From Clarkia xantiana subsp. parviflora (taxonomy: Eukaryota; Streptophyta; Magnoliopsida; Myrtales; Onagraceae), in contig JAPTYO010000018.1 in the NCBI GenBank assembly GCA_036873135.1, positions 8,051,503-8,115,502 on the forward strand: DNA of 64,000 nucleotides. Reading direction: 5' to 3'. The notes beneath the pieces were generated by a model. That model searched no databases. It was not told the DNA's origin and saw only the letters and a program-made list of their open reading frames with translations. The position numbers and the translations under genes are program-made. Shown here piece after piece: positions 43,894-57,239 of this stretch; the stretch's first letter is position 1, and every line of letters starts with the position of its first letter.

Positions 43894-45644
43894 TACGTGG
43901 AGGAATGCGGTCTTAACATCCATTTGGTGCAGCTCGAGGTCGAGACATGCGGCCAGGACCATGACTGGCCCTAACCGTGGTTTTACGCACAGTCAGTGAG
44001 TTTGTTTTGTAAAAGTAAACTCTGTGAATTGGGTATATCCTTTCGCATCAAGTCGGGTTTCGCACCTCCCGACCTTTTCCATCAGTGGTGAGCCTTCTTT
44101 CAGGACTCAACTTATCCTTGTGCCCATGTGGTTAGCAGGTAAATCAACTATATACTATGATGGCTTTCATTTATGGCGATCTTTTTCTTTTATTATTTTC
44201 CTCCATTTCTTCACTTGAGGTCTTTCCAATGCTTTCCAACAGTTGCTAGAGTTAGGTTTTCACCCTACTCGATGGGATACTTCTTGGGAGAAGTGTGATG
44301 CCTTTCACTTCCGTCTAGGCTTTTGTTAATCCCATGTTGAGTGTGATCATTTCTCCCACTCAGAATAATGCTTCTTATCGTAGCATCACTTCTATTGGGA
44401 AAAATTCTCCCACTCAGAACAATGCTTCTTATCGGAGCATTGTTTCCCTTGGGAACTAGAGCAGTGTTTGAACCTTGACCAACAACTTTTCCTTTGACAA
44501 AGTCTTGGTCTCGGGGTTTTACTTCCGAGATGAATTCCTTGATCACTAGGATCTGGAACCAAGTTTGGTCGGATCACTCCCACTGAAGATAATGGGTAGT
44601 TTTAGGTAGTTGCGTCATTCCTAGTTCAGCTATATGACCATCAGGTTCAACTTGATTCGTCTCAACAGCAACAGTGATTTCATGTGGTAGGGTTTATTCC
44701 TTCCACTGGATTTGCTATGAAAATGTTCTCTTTATCATTTACCATGTCATTCACTTGAGTTGCTGGTTCAAATCTCTCTCCCACTCGAATTAAGTGGTAT
44801 CTGATTGTCAGTGATATCCTGCTCAATTTTGATCAAGACTTCATAGATTTAAACTGTCCATGCATTCGAAATATTCGCCCTCTAGTGATGTAATAGCTCA
44901 TGTTTGACCACGGCCCCATTTTCTGAAGCTTTAAACAAGTATTTTCTAAGAGTAGATCATGTACTCTTGTCCTAAACACGTGTTTAATGCGCAATTTAAT
45001 GTCGCATGATGACATGATTTAACTCATCATCATCTTTTAGCTTTTATGGCGGCGTCCTTACCGATTTTATTGGAACATAGTTGACATACATGTGAGTCAT
45101 CTTTTTCATCCCTTAGGTAACACCTGATAGAGTAACTCAAACATTATGTTTTTGAACTGTGCTTCTTGAAGTGTGTTTTAATTGATTTGAATGCCTAGCC
45201 TGACTTATCGTTCAAGGCGTTTGGAAGGAAAATCGTTTAACCGACTTAAACCTTATTCGTTGCAAAACTTATCTCAGGGATTTCATCCCATCTCCGAACT
45301 GAGCATCTTGGGGTTTCACCCTATGCATCAGCTAATACATATACAAAGTTGTGGTAGCTTATGAAGCATACTTTTTCCAGATGTAAACGTTATCAGTAAG
45401 TTATTTCCGAAGGAATGCAAACGAAAATTCAGCACATCATCATTTAGACACTTCATCATTAAATTCGTATTTTGAAACGATGTGTTCCGTCTATCGAGGT
45501 CCACTTGCGCATAACGCTTTTCACCGAAGTTTTAACCCTTGGTTAAATCGTTTCATTTATGAATTTAATTCAATTTAATCCAATCAGTTTCGCACATGAT
45601 CATCAGTACTGATTATTTCATTCAATGGAGTACTAACAATTAAG
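43894..45644 (-). pseudogene. C1 RT N-terminus and upstream decayed interval
   Basis: 43894-44090 continues the C1 RT: ACLDLELHQMDVKTAFLH keeps the motif A Asp that C2 lost. Beyond it the linker is recognisable (VPDPSDQGIHLGSKTPRP near 44520) and then only non-coding sequence alignable with C2 37871-39400. Confidence 0.7.
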
Positions 45645-46690
45645 AAATACTAAATCTTTCGATCTATCTACGCAATCGATGTGTATGTTCAGTTCAGTTG
45701 TCCTGACTGAGATGATGTAGTACGTGAATCATTTCGTTTTATTCGACCACTTTTACATGGCCGAAATTTTGTTTCGGATCGATCTTGTTTAACCGGGTCG
45801 ATTAATTTTGACAAGTAGATCACATTTCGAATCGAACGTAAACTACTTTATTCAATAAATCCGAATCTCGAAATAACCAAAAATTTAGTCACTCAAACGA
45901 ACGATAAATGACAATGGTAGGGTTCTTGATCTGAAGTTCGTGTATTTGATCCATGATTGACGCATAGATAGTCGATAACTTTAAGCCATGTTGAATATCA
46001 CATATGAGTAAATTCACGAGTGAATCACATCAAATGATCTGTGTCTGTATAAAACATTTTACTGCTTTATACACATGACCTACGAGGCGTACTTGAGACG
46101 CGCTTAATCAACATTGTTTAACCCACTGGATTATCGCATAAGACCTTTTTGGCCCAGTTCTTTCTATAATATGCGGATTCTGGTTGACTTCTTTCGAACC
46201 CAGTATGGTGAGCAGAGAAGGTTTCCCTTTTACTGCTGTGGTTACTGTACTTGATTAGGCTCAAGGTCATTGAGTCTTGTCAATATCAGAAAAACATATA
46301 CATCTTTTCCATGTTGACCTTTCATTCTGGAGATCCGATGCGGGTTTTACGCCAACATCCATGAAAAGAGAGAAGACCATTACGTTTAGCTTTTGCATCC
46401 TTGCTTCAACCGAGGCGGATGCAAAGGGATACTAAGCTGCAACATTGCCTGGTTGCAATTGAAGTCTTCTTCAACCCCCTTTTACCAAGGTTGAATGTAT
46501 CACCACAAACGCATTGAGATCATCAAAGAACCTACTCCTATTCTTGGTGAAACAAATTATTACATTCGTAGTTGACCTCTCCACTTTTCGGAATCGTAGT
46601 AGAGAGTTCAACGCGTACTCTATTTATTCATCATGATTCACACCATCAAGATTGCGAGGAATATCGAATCGCATTAATTCAACCAATACA
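45645..46690. other. C1-specific stretch in place of gag
   Basis: This 1-kb stretch has no counterpart in C2 or C4, where gag stands. No coding frame longer than about 60 codons or transposon terminus is seen. Flanking sequence on both sides is family sequence (AGTACTAACAA to the left, ACATCGATGATTATG to the right). Confidence 0.55.
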
Positions 46691-48706
46691 TACTAACACA
46701 TCGATGATTATGAAAAAATCAGGGAGACAATAACATTTTGAGAAAGAATTGTATACATCAGATTTTTATTAAGATAGAATCCGAAAAATAACGATTTCTC
46801 AGTCATCTAAACCAACCGACCACCAGTAAACCAATGGAAAATGGCTGTGAAAGAGTTCACATTATCGTCGTCCTCCATCCAATAGATCGGTCTTTTAAAA
46901 CAGTTTTAATCGCAAATTACCGGAACGAGAATTTTAAAAAAACATACCCGATGTAGGCTTTCCCAAGGCCCTTTTTATTTTGGAAAAATATTCTGATGAA
47001 TTCACTCATGCATATATAATTCTACTGTCCACGTAAATTATCATACGCCAGTAACATTCTTCACATAAACCACACTCATGCTTACGCGTCATGCGTCTAA
47101 TATTCCGAGGAATTCATGCTTGCATAGATAATTTGACTTCCAAGTAAATTATCAAATGCAGCTACATCCTCAACATTCTAGCATACGTGTTAAACATGTA
47201 ACATTCACATCCATCAAACACATTTGGCGACTAGTTCTCGATTTTAGAATAATTTTAAACATTAGGGGCTGATTTGCAATTCATGCTTATATTCAATCAT
47301 GCAGCATTCTAGACATGAATCCTAGGTATTTCCAACCATCACAGCATGTCTATCCTAGTGCGCATTCCATATATTTAACAAGGGCTCAGCCCACAATGTG
47401 CAATATCGAGCTAGCTTAACTCAGTCAAGACAACATTTCTAATAATGCATAAATATATATTGAATAATAAACAATTGCAATTCAACCCACTAATTATACC
47501 AGTCCCAAAAACATGTATCTCCGAGATCCATCCCCATAATCGAAACAAGGCATAAAGGTTATCAACCGTTGAGCACTGTGTAGGCCTATTAAGGTTCAAA
47601 ACATTTGGATTTTAAAACTTGACCTCCTTATTTTAATTGACTTGATTTCGGTTTTGAAAATACGGTTCGGTTCAGTCAATTTCAGTCCGGTTTGGTCCTC
47701 ATCGGTTCGGTCCGGTAAAATATGGTTCGGTTCAATCCGGTTTTAATTTAAAATCTGGTTCGTTCGGAACTGGTCCAATAAAAAATAGGGTTCGGTTCTG
47801 TTCAACACACAAAACCGGTTCGGTTAGATCTACTTAATTACCCCGGTCCGACCCGACCCAATTAGGTCGAATCGATTGAGAAAACCCGATTCGGTTTTAA
47901 TTCGTCCCGGTTTAACATATTGTACCGGCCCAATAATTAAAATATAAAAGGTTGGGCCGAAATGTTTACTTGTGGCCCAAGTAGGATTTTAAAGTCCAAA
48001 AATATTTAACTTAGCCACCAAGTAACATTAACTATATAAAATATTTTCCAATATTATATATATATATATATATTTCGGTCAATAGTAAAACATATATATA
48101 TTATTGCCAAGATTCTATCTTTAAAACTAAATCAATCAACAATATATATATATATATATATGTAAAAAATCGCCTAGTATATATAAATATATATTTTATT
48201 TATTGTCAATATCTTAAATAGGGAAACATATATTAACAATATATTCTCAATCTTTTTGGTAACTAAAATCTATCAATAATATCTATAACTTATTTAAATA
48301 TTTAGATATATTGATAGTTATATATATTTCTATATATTAATGTGTATCTATCCTAATGTTCCCAATTATAGATATATTGTTACCTAGAATAAAAATTAAA
48401 ATATGGTAAACAATATACCTACATGTTTCGGCCGAAATATTGAAACTTGGTGCCTAAGAAATTAAAAAAATTACCTTGTAATACACTTAGGGTTTCGGCA
48501 CAAACACAAATTTGGGAACAAGTGATCAAATTTTAATAAGATATACAATACAATGTTTGATTTTGATAAATAACATCTTTTTCTTGAAGATCATGAACAT
48601 CATATTTCCTAAGAACATCATGAAAATTCCGTACCACCTAATTTTAAAATTTCAAGAACACCAATTTATCAAAATCATGAATTCCGAACATAGGCTCTGA
48701 TACAAC
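46691..48706 (-). other. C1 5' leader
   Basis: Alignable with the C2 leader, with CGGTT-rich block (47640-47940) and shorter TA runs. A degenerate primer site (minus strand TTGTATCAGAGC, at 48692-48703) lies before the LTR. Confidence 0.7.
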
Positions 48707-49306
48707 TTTGAGATTACGGGGAGTAATCACGACGGAAACTAAAACCATGGTACATGCTACTAATCGAAATTACGCAGCGGAAGATTCGCACATACCTCTA
48801 CACTTGTCCGTAATCCCAAGATCTTTGCAGGATGGAGTTCACGATCCTCCGGTTGGCACCCATAGGGGTTCTTGTGAAGGAAGCCCTACATGTTATATTC
48901 TTCACAGCAAAGCCTCTGATCGATTCTTGGCGAAGGACAGATCTCTGGAGTGTTTGCTCGAAAGCAAATTGTCACACCCTTGGTGGATATATGGTTCGGC
49001 CGAATATGGTGTCTCTGGGGGAAGGATTTTCTCTCAAAACACCACTTAAAGGGAATTGTGATTAACCCTAATAAAACACCTAACTCCCCATATATATAGG
49101 AGGAGTAAAGTGGACAACAGTCCACTTTACCCCCACCTATAATTCGGCCGGCCATGCTAGTATAGGGAGACCCAATTTTAGGCCTCTGATGTCATTTGGG
49201 ATTTGGGTCTAGCCCAATACCCTAAAGTGATATCTACCCAATTAACTTAGCTAACATATACATATAATGGGCTTCCACTTACGGCGCCCAACACCATATG
49301 CTTACA
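48707..49306 (-). repeat. C1 5' LTR
   Basis: 600 bp; the terminal TGTTAG is mutated to TTTGAG. It ends ATGCTTACA before TSD CTTAG. Confidence 0.88.
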
Positions 49307-49311
49307 CTTAG

Positions 49312-49353
49312 GCCTTTTTGCATCTGCAGCAGTATTTTGGGCCCTCCATTTCC
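49312..49353 (-). repeat. CRM 5' LTR, second piece
   Basis: GCCTTTTTGCATCTGCAGCA matches, with changes, 27200-27240 of the CRM 3' LTR. It lies between C1 and C4. Confidence 0.88.
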
Positions 49354-49954
49354 TGTTAGATTACGGGGAGTAATCACTACGGATACTAAAACAAGGTATA
49401 TTCCAGTAATTAGAATTACACAGCGGAAGTTTAACACATACCTTTAGAATGATCCGTAGACCCAAGATATTCTCAAGAGGGAGTTCGCGATCCTCCGGTC
49501 GGGACCCGTAGAGGTTCTTGTTAGAGAAGCCCTATGTGGTGAAAGCTCCACAGCAAAGCCTCTGATCAATTCTTAGCGCGGGGACAGATCTCTGGAGAGT
49601 TTGCTCGAAGGCAATTTGGCACACCCTTGGTGAGGGTTGTATTGTTCGGCCGAACTAGGTATTTAGGGGGGGGGGGTTTCTCTCTAAAACTCTCTTGTGA
49701 GGGAATTGTGATTAACCCTGAAATTCCCCTAACACCTCTTATTTATAGGAGGATTAAAGTGGACAAAAGTCCACTTTACCCCACTCTATATTTCAGACGA
49801 CCTATGTAATTGGGGAGGCCCAATTTTGGGCCTCCCATGTCAATTTGGATTTGGATCTAGCCCAATTAACCTAATGTGACATTACCCAAGTTCATTAGGT
49901 AAACTATACATATTATGGGCTACCAATTACGGCGTCCACTACCATATGCTTACA
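49354..49954 (-). repeat. C4 3' LTR
   Basis: 601 bp, followed by the polypurine tract (minus strand GAGTGGGAGC). A G run lies at 49665-49676. Confidence 0.88.
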
Positions 49955-51080
49955 GCTCCCACTCGCCGGAATGGGAGGGTGCCTGTTAATGTATTGTTGT
50001 CCAAATCTGCATCAACATTTCTCTCCTTTGATCTGCTCCTTGCTTCCGAATAGTTCATACGAGGTTTGTCGTGCAACCGACAGATACGACGGGCATCGTG
50101 CTACTCATCTGTTAGGAGTGTTGTAGCGCCCGTGGAACGTTGATTCCCTTTTCTCCAATCAACCTGTTATAAAAAAACATTTATATTGTAACGCGATGAA
50201 TCCTAGGTCAACTAATAGTTCTCCATTTGCCTAGTTTCCATATAGGAACACTTCTTTAAGGCACCCGTACAAGTATTCACATCCTTCAACTAATATCCGG
50301 TTGGTGGTCACCTAGTGAATACAAGATTCGGTGAATTACAGGTGAACTTGACCATCCTCATTGCTCATATCCTCAGTCAGACCCAACCGGTTTCCAAAGA
50401 CGTGGTCACTGGGCCTTTTTGTTCAGGACTACGCTCGTACGCCGGGAAACGAGCATTGAGCCTGACCTTAGATATGAGTTATGAGTCCGCCATGATACTT
50501 TAGGTGCCTCTTCATTAGGCTCCTGGGATCAATCACACGCTCGAGGTGAAGAAGTTTTGCTCCCGCCAGAATCACGAGGATGCCTTCCTAGCACAACCGA
50601 GCTATGACCCCGTGGTGGCAAGCGTTGTATGAAGCACGCGTTGATAGCATACCTGAACCTTTTGGGTTAACAGGAAAGGGATATGTCAATCATCCTATCA
50701 CAAATTCTCATCTGGCCCGGAATGTGGTTAAATGACGAACGAAGTTCATCACGGCGATATGCAAAATGAAGATCACGTCGAGTTACTTCGAAACTAGATA
50801 ATCGTCTTGCTTAATCAGGTTTATCCCCCTGACTCTTAGCCATTCTTGTTTGGTGGAGGCCTCCCTCCACCGCAAGACGACCGTACCTGTGTGACTAGGT
50901 AAGGCCCACATTCGACATAGTTTGGCAGATGATTGCGTCTTCCTACGACTTAGTTTATAGACCATAAATCTGATGTAATCAAAACATTATGACGTAGATT
51001 GATCATAAACTCAGTTTCAATTCTTTCGCTTACAAAATGTAACTTTCTAATATCAAAATGCTATCAAAGATACATTCCAT
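49955..51080 (-). other. C4 3' untranslated region
   Basis: Homologous to the 3' untranslated regions of C1, C2 and copia A; no frame. Confidence 0.75.
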
Positions 51081-52450
51081 TTCTAGACCTTACGCAATCC
51101 AAGCAGTTTTACATGGGTTTCGAATATGTCCATGCGTAGTTGTTTAGTTAATGGGTCTGTTACCAATTTATTGGTGGAAAAGTATTCCATAGTGATTATA
51201 TTGTCTACTAGTATTAAAAATTTAGCATGAAATTATTTCATATCAACGTGTCGGGTCCTACTATGGTACTTCGGATTCTTAACTGCCGCAATGGCTGCTT
51301 GAGTATCAGAGAAGACCTTCACAGGTTTATTCTTGACATCACAACCAAGCAGCGCTGTTAGAATCCTTTTAATCCAGACCGCTTTCTGTGCATTCTCAAA
51401 GAGAGCCACGAATTCTGATTCCATCGTAAACAGCCCGACTTATATTTGCTATTTGCTCATCCATGAAATGGCGGCATTAGCTAGGAGGATTGCTCCTCCT
51501 GTGGTGGACTTACGATCATCTGGATTGCCACCACAGTCGGCGTCAATGTAATCGGTCAATTCTAACTACATGTCCTCATAGTACAGTTCGTAGTCGGCAG
51601 TACCTTTTCGAATAACGAGTTCCTTGTTTTATAGTCTTTAAATGTTGATGACCAGGATCTGATAGGAAATGTGCTAGTAACAAATATCTGGATGGGTGCA
51701 TTACATGGCGTAGAAAAAACTACCGACCATGCTAAAACATCGTGCACCCTTCATCTGTTCACGCTCTGCCAGGTTTTTGGGGCCGTCACGTTTTGATAGT
51801 GCGCACCCAAACACCACCGGCGTATCCACGGGTTTGGCATCCTGTAATCTTAATCTTTTCAACAGTTTGTTGATATAAGCTTCTTGAGACAGACACAATT
51901 TCCGGGTAGCCCGATCTCTAGCAATTTTAATGCCTAAGATGTACGTGGCATCTCCCATGTCCTTCATCTCAAATACAGATGCCAACAAACCTTTGACTTG
52001 ATCATAAAACTCATGTCGTTTGCGGCAATAAGTATGTCGTCCATGTTTAAAGTTAAGATGACATATTTAGACCCGGAGGTCTTATAATACACGCACGGAT
52101 TCTCATGAAGATTCACAAATCCGTTTCCAACGATTTCCACGTGGAATTTGCGGTTGCCGAGACGACCGTTCAAGACCGTAGATGGACCTATGGAGTTTAA
52201 AAACTTTTACGTTCGTTACCAGGAGTAATAAAACCCTCTGGTTGCTCCATGTAGATCTCTTTATCCAAGTTTGCGATGAGGAATGCGGTCTTTATACTCA
52301 TTTGGTGAGGTTCGTAATCGAAACCTGTAACCAGGACCATGAACGGCCCTGCACCGTGGTTTTACGCACAGGTGTTGAGTATGTTTCGTCAAAGTCCACT
52401 CCGTGAAGTTGGGTATAGCCTTTCGCAACGAGTCGAGCTGTGTATAGCTC
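51081..52450 (-). pseudogene. C4 reverse transcriptase and RNase H
   Basis: RNase H pieces read ESEFVALFENAQ and VFSDTQAAIAAVKNPKYHSRT. RT pieces read SVFEMKDMGDATYILGIKIARDRATRKLCLS and YVILTLNMDDILIAAND, in which the catalytic YVDD reads NMDD. Motif A reads SIKTAFLIANL without the Asp. Frames are broken at several places, including a lost stretch near 52155. Confidence 0.8.
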
Positions 52451-54338
52451 GACATTTTCCATCAGTGGTGAACCTTCTTTTAGGACTCACCTTATCCTTA
52501 TGTCCATGTGGTTAGCAGGTAAATCAACTATAGACTTTAATGGCTTTCATTTAGGTGATCTATCTCATTTATTATTTTCCTCCATTTCTCCACTTGAGGT
52601 CTTTCCAATGCATGCCGACAGTCGTTAGAGTGAGGTTATCACTCTTCCAGATGGGATACTTCTTTGGAGAAGTTCGATGCCTTTGACTGTTGTCTAATTA
52701 TCCTGTCTTTGAGTCTCAACGTCTCTCCCACTCGGAATAAGGCCTCTTATCGGAGCATTTGTTCCAATTGGGATCAATTCTCCCACTCGAGATGATGCTT
52801 CTTATCGGAGCATCACTTATATTGGGTACAAGAGGAGTTCTTTAATCATAATTGGCAACTTTCCTTATACGACTTCTCGGTCTCAGAATTTTACTTCCAA
52901 GATGAATTCCTTGATCACTAGGATCTGGAACCAAGTTTGTCAGATCACTCCCACCGGGAACAATGGGTAGTATAGGTAGTTGTGGCATCCCCAGTTTAGC
53001 ATTATGATAATTAGGTTCAACTTTATTCGTCCAAATAGCAACAGTGATTACTTGTGGTAGGTGTTTAGACCTCCCACTGGATTTACTATGAAAATGTTCC
53101 CATTATCATTTACCATGTCATTCAGTCGAGTTGCTGGTTCAAATCTCTCCCACTCGAATTAAGTGGGACCTGATGTCAGTAACATCCTCATCTGTCTGAT
53201 TAAGACTCATGTTAATGCATTGGAAAATTCGTCCTCAAGTATGTAATGTCACATGCTCGACCACAGTACCATGTCTTTTAAGTTGTAAACATGTATTTTC
53301 AAAGAGTAGTTACATACTCTTGTCCTAAATACGTGTTTAATGCGCAAATTAATCCCGCATGATGATATGAGTAGCTCATTATCATTCTTCATCTTTTATG
53401 GCGGTGTGTCTTACCGATTATAATGGAACATGGTTTTACATTAATTTGAATCATTTTCTCATCATCCCATAGGGAAGGTGTGAATAAATGACTACAACAT
53501 TTATGTTTACAAACTATGTTTATAGAAGTGTGTCATTTGATTTGAATGCTTAGCCTGACATATCGTTCAAGGCGTACGGAAGGAAAATCGTTTAACCGAC
53601 TTAATCCTTCTTCATTTGCTAACTTATTTCAGAGATTTTATTTCATCTCCAAACTGAGCACTTTAGGTTTTCACCTTATGCGTCAGTTGATACTTTTACA
53701 AGGTCGTAGTAGCTTTCGAAGCCTACTTTCTACCGATGTAAACGTTATCAATAAGTTATTTCCGAAGGAATGCAAACGAAAATTCAGCACATCATCATTT
53801 TAAACACTTTTGTATTAAACTCATACTTTGAAACGATGTGTTCCTCTTTCGAGGTCCACTTGCGCTAGGTGCAACTTACCCTAGTTTAACCTTTGGTTAA
53901 ATCGTTTCATTACTGAATCTAATATAATTTAATCCTATCGGTTTCGCATATGATTATCATTACAATTTATTTCATTCAATGAAGTAATAAAGAAAGATAT
54001 AAGCAATATACTTATAAGCAATGCATCAAACAACTAATTAAAACGATCGAAAAGCTTGAGAAACGGTAATTAATACTTTCTCTGAGCATGGTCACATGCT
54101 AAAAATAAAATGTTTCCTGTATTTCAAGGAACATTATCAAGTATCCTTTAAACTGAAGAATTTAGAAGAGGTTTATTAAGCAAAGCAAGTACAGATAAAT
54201 TCTTTCATTCAATCTTTATATCTTAGGGGCAAGTTCCTCATGTTTGTGCTTGTTCTCATTCTCGGTTCTGTAATCCAAAAGAATGAATTCAATTACTCTC
54301 GAGTATGAGGAGTCCTAGAAGAACTTATGAGTTTATCA
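52451..54338 (-). other. C4 interval between RT and gag: no protease or integrase
   Basis: Alignable with C2 37871-39743. No domain is recognised except broken linker sequence (near 52900). Confidence 0.65.
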
Positions 54339-55210
54339 TTATTCTTCAGCACGTACCTTGGGAGGATTGGTAAATGCATTAGCAAGGTGTCCTTTCACGC
54401 CACACCTAAAACACGTTCGAGTTTCCTCTTTACGTGTTTGTTTTGCTTTGCCTTTCTTACCACCGAATTTCTTTTTCTTGAACTTCTTCTGAGATTTCGG
54501 AGCTAGAGGCTTATCACCCTTGACCTGGAGATTCTTTCCCTTCCTCTTGCGCTTACATCTTTGCTCAACTGGAAATGAGGATGTGATATGCATTTTCGCC
54601 CTAGGCTTTTCAGCCCTGAGGCGATCCTCTTCCAGCTCGAGATGAACCCGCACTTTCTCGAGGTCATCGAGTTGAGTGGAATGGGTAAGGTGCATTTTCA
54701 TGCTACTCCAAGAGTCAGGTAAGGATCGGATCACGCATTGGACTTTCTGTTCCTCCGTCGGGATTTCTCCTACTTCCTTGAGTTCAGCAAGCATGTTAGA
54801 CATGTGTTTGATATGCTCTTTCATTGTATGCTTTGGATTCATTTTGTATGAGTTAAAGCAATGTTTAACGATCGCTTCTGGGCAGTGGTGTAAACACCAA
54901 ACCCCGCCTTGAGACCATCCTATAGGTCCTTGGCAGACTCATAGTGATCATACCCATAGAGTATGTAATCCTCAAGCAGTGACAGCAAGGCGGAACGGAT
55001 CTCCGGGTCATTTGCATCCCATTCATGATGGGTTTTCTCCAGTTCAGCCGTGACGTCTCCCTCTGGCCTGACTTTCTTCGTAGTCAGATGCTCCATACCT
55101 CTCATTTTAGTAATTACCATTTTCGCTCACTTATTCCAGATCTTATAATTGTTGCTGTTCAATCTCACTCCCTTGTTCATTTGGGAGATTACATTGTTGA
55201 TCGCAGCCAT
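54339..55210 (-). pseudogene. C4 gag
   Basis: The N-terminal part near 55210-54920 (RSALLSLLEDYILYGYDHYESAKD) is followed in another frame by MNPKHTMKEHIKHMSNMLAELKEVG, SWSSMKMHLTH, VRVHLELEEDRLRAE and a Lys-rich stretch. The knuckle CFRCGVKGHLANAF has lost its last Cys. It ends KVRAEE with the same stop as C2. It is the longest gag frame of the family here (167 codons). Confidence 0.82.
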
Positions 55211-57226
55211 TGCGAACACTTTAATAATCATGCAAAAATTAGGTAGACAATAACATTTTGAGAAAGAATTGCATACATCAGATATCTATTAAGATTGAAT
55301 CCGACAAATAATGATTCCACAGTCATCTAAACCAACCGACCACCAGTAAACCAATGGAAGATGGTTGTGAAAGAGTTCACATTATCGTCGTTTTCAATCC
55401 AATAAATCAGTCTTTTAAAACGTTTTTAATCGCAAATTACCGGAACGGGAATTTTAAAACAAGCATACCCGATCTTGGCTTTTCCAAGGCCCTTTGTACT
55501 TTGGAAAATATTCCGATGAATTTACTCATGCATATATAATTCTACTAACATGTAAATTATCTTACGCAAATAACATTCATGAAACAAATCACACTCATGC
55601 TTACGCGTCATGCGTCTAATGTTCCGAGAAACTCATGCTTGCATGTATAATTCTACTTACAAGTAAATTATCAAATGCAACTATATCCTCAACATTCTAG
55701 CATACGTGTCAAACATGAAAATCCACAACAATCATACATATTTGGCGACTGGTTTTCGGTTTTAAAATAATTTTAAACATTAGGGGTTGATTTGCAATTC
55801 ATGCTTATATTCAATTACGCAACATTCTAGACATAAATCCTAGGAATTTACAACCATCACAGCATGTCTATCCTAGTGCGCGTTCCATATATTTAACCAG
55901 GGCTCCGCCCACAACATGCAATGTCTAGCTAGCTTGACTATGTCAAGACAACATTTCTAATCATGCATTAATATATATTGAATAATAAATAATTGCAATT
56001 CGGCCCTCTAATTAATCCAGTCCCAAAAACATGTATCTCCAAGATCCATCCCCATAATCGAAACAAGGCATTAAGGTTAGCAACCCTATGAGCACTATGT
56101 AGTCCATTTAGAGGTTCAAAAATATTTGGATTTTAAAACTTGACCACCCTATTTTATTTAATTGACGTGAATTCGGTTTTGAAAATCATTTCGGTTCGGT
56201 TTGGTTCGATTCAGACCGGTCCGGTTTTACATTTTAAAATCTGGTTCGGTCCGAACCTGTCCAATAATATAGGGTTTGGTTCGCTTCAACATACAAAACC
56301 GGTTCGGTTAGATCCACTTAATTACCTATGTTCGACCCGACCAGATTAGGTCGAAGCGATTGAGAAAACCCGGTTCGATTTAAATCCGTCCCGGTTTAAT
56401 ATATTGGATCAGCCTAAATAATTTGGATTTTAAAGGTTAGGCCTAAATGTTTACTTGTGGCCCAAGTATGGTTTTAAGGTCCAAAAATAATTAACTTAAC
56501 CACCAAGTAACATTAATTATATAAAATAATTTCCAATATTATATATATACATGTCGGCCTATATTAAAAACATATATATATTTATTGCTAAGATTCTATC
56601 TATAAGATTAAATCAATCAACAATATATATATATATATATACAAATCGGCTACTATATATAATATATATATATTTATTTATTGTCAATATCTTTAATAGG
56701 GTAACAAATATACTGACAATATATTTTCTCAATCTCTTAGGCAATAAAATCTATCAATAATATTTTTAACCCTATTAAATATTTAGATATACTGATAGTA
56801 ATATATATATTTCTATATATTATTGTGAATCTATCCTAATGTTCCCAATTACAAATATATTGTTACCTTAATTAAAATTAAAATATGGTAAACAACATTT
56901 TTTAGTATAGTGGCCGAAATTTTGTCCCTTGGTGTTTAAAAAATTTAAAATTTTACCTTGTAATTTACCTAGAGTTTTTGGACAATATACTAAAACAAGT
57001 GGTCAAATTTTAATAAGATCTACAATTCAATGTTTGATTTTGATAAATATTACTCTTTTCCTGAAGATCATGAACATCAAATTAACCAAGAAGATCATGA
57101 AAATTTCGGACCACCCTTTACACAAAAATTTTAAAATTTTAAAATTCTTCTTTTTAAAATTTCGGTCCGAAAAATTTAAAACTTCCAAGAACATAAATTT
57201 ATCAAAATCATGAACTTCTAACACAG
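55211..57226 (-). other. C4 5' leader
   Basis: Alignable with the C1 and C2 leaders, including the CGGTT-rich block (56160-56420) and TA runs. No frame. Confidence 0.7.
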
Positions 57227-57238
57227 GCTCTGATACCA
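57227..57238 (-). promoter_or_regulatory. C4 primer-binding site, initiator-Met tRNA
   Basis: The minus strand reads TGGTATCAGAGC, perfect, one base from the LTR. Confidence 0.92.
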
Positions 57239-57239
57239 C

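Larger units (their letters stand above)
31854..49306 (-). mobile_element. C1: Ty1/copia element containing C2
   Basis: LTRs 31854-32446 and 48707-49306 are a pair (they share differences from the C2 and C4 LTRs, such as GGTGGATATATGG). TSD CTTAG is at 31849-31853 and 49307-49311. It lies in the CRM 5' LTR. RT and RNase H remnants are at 33565-34762; the RT gene is split by C2 and continues at 43894. No gag, protease or integrase is recognised: the place of gag is taken by about 1 kb of unrelated sequence (45645-46690). Confidence 0.85.

Noticed and set aside
56551..56760. 69-codon frame rich in Ile and Tyr
   Set aside because: It is a reading of TA-repeat sequence in the C4 leader.
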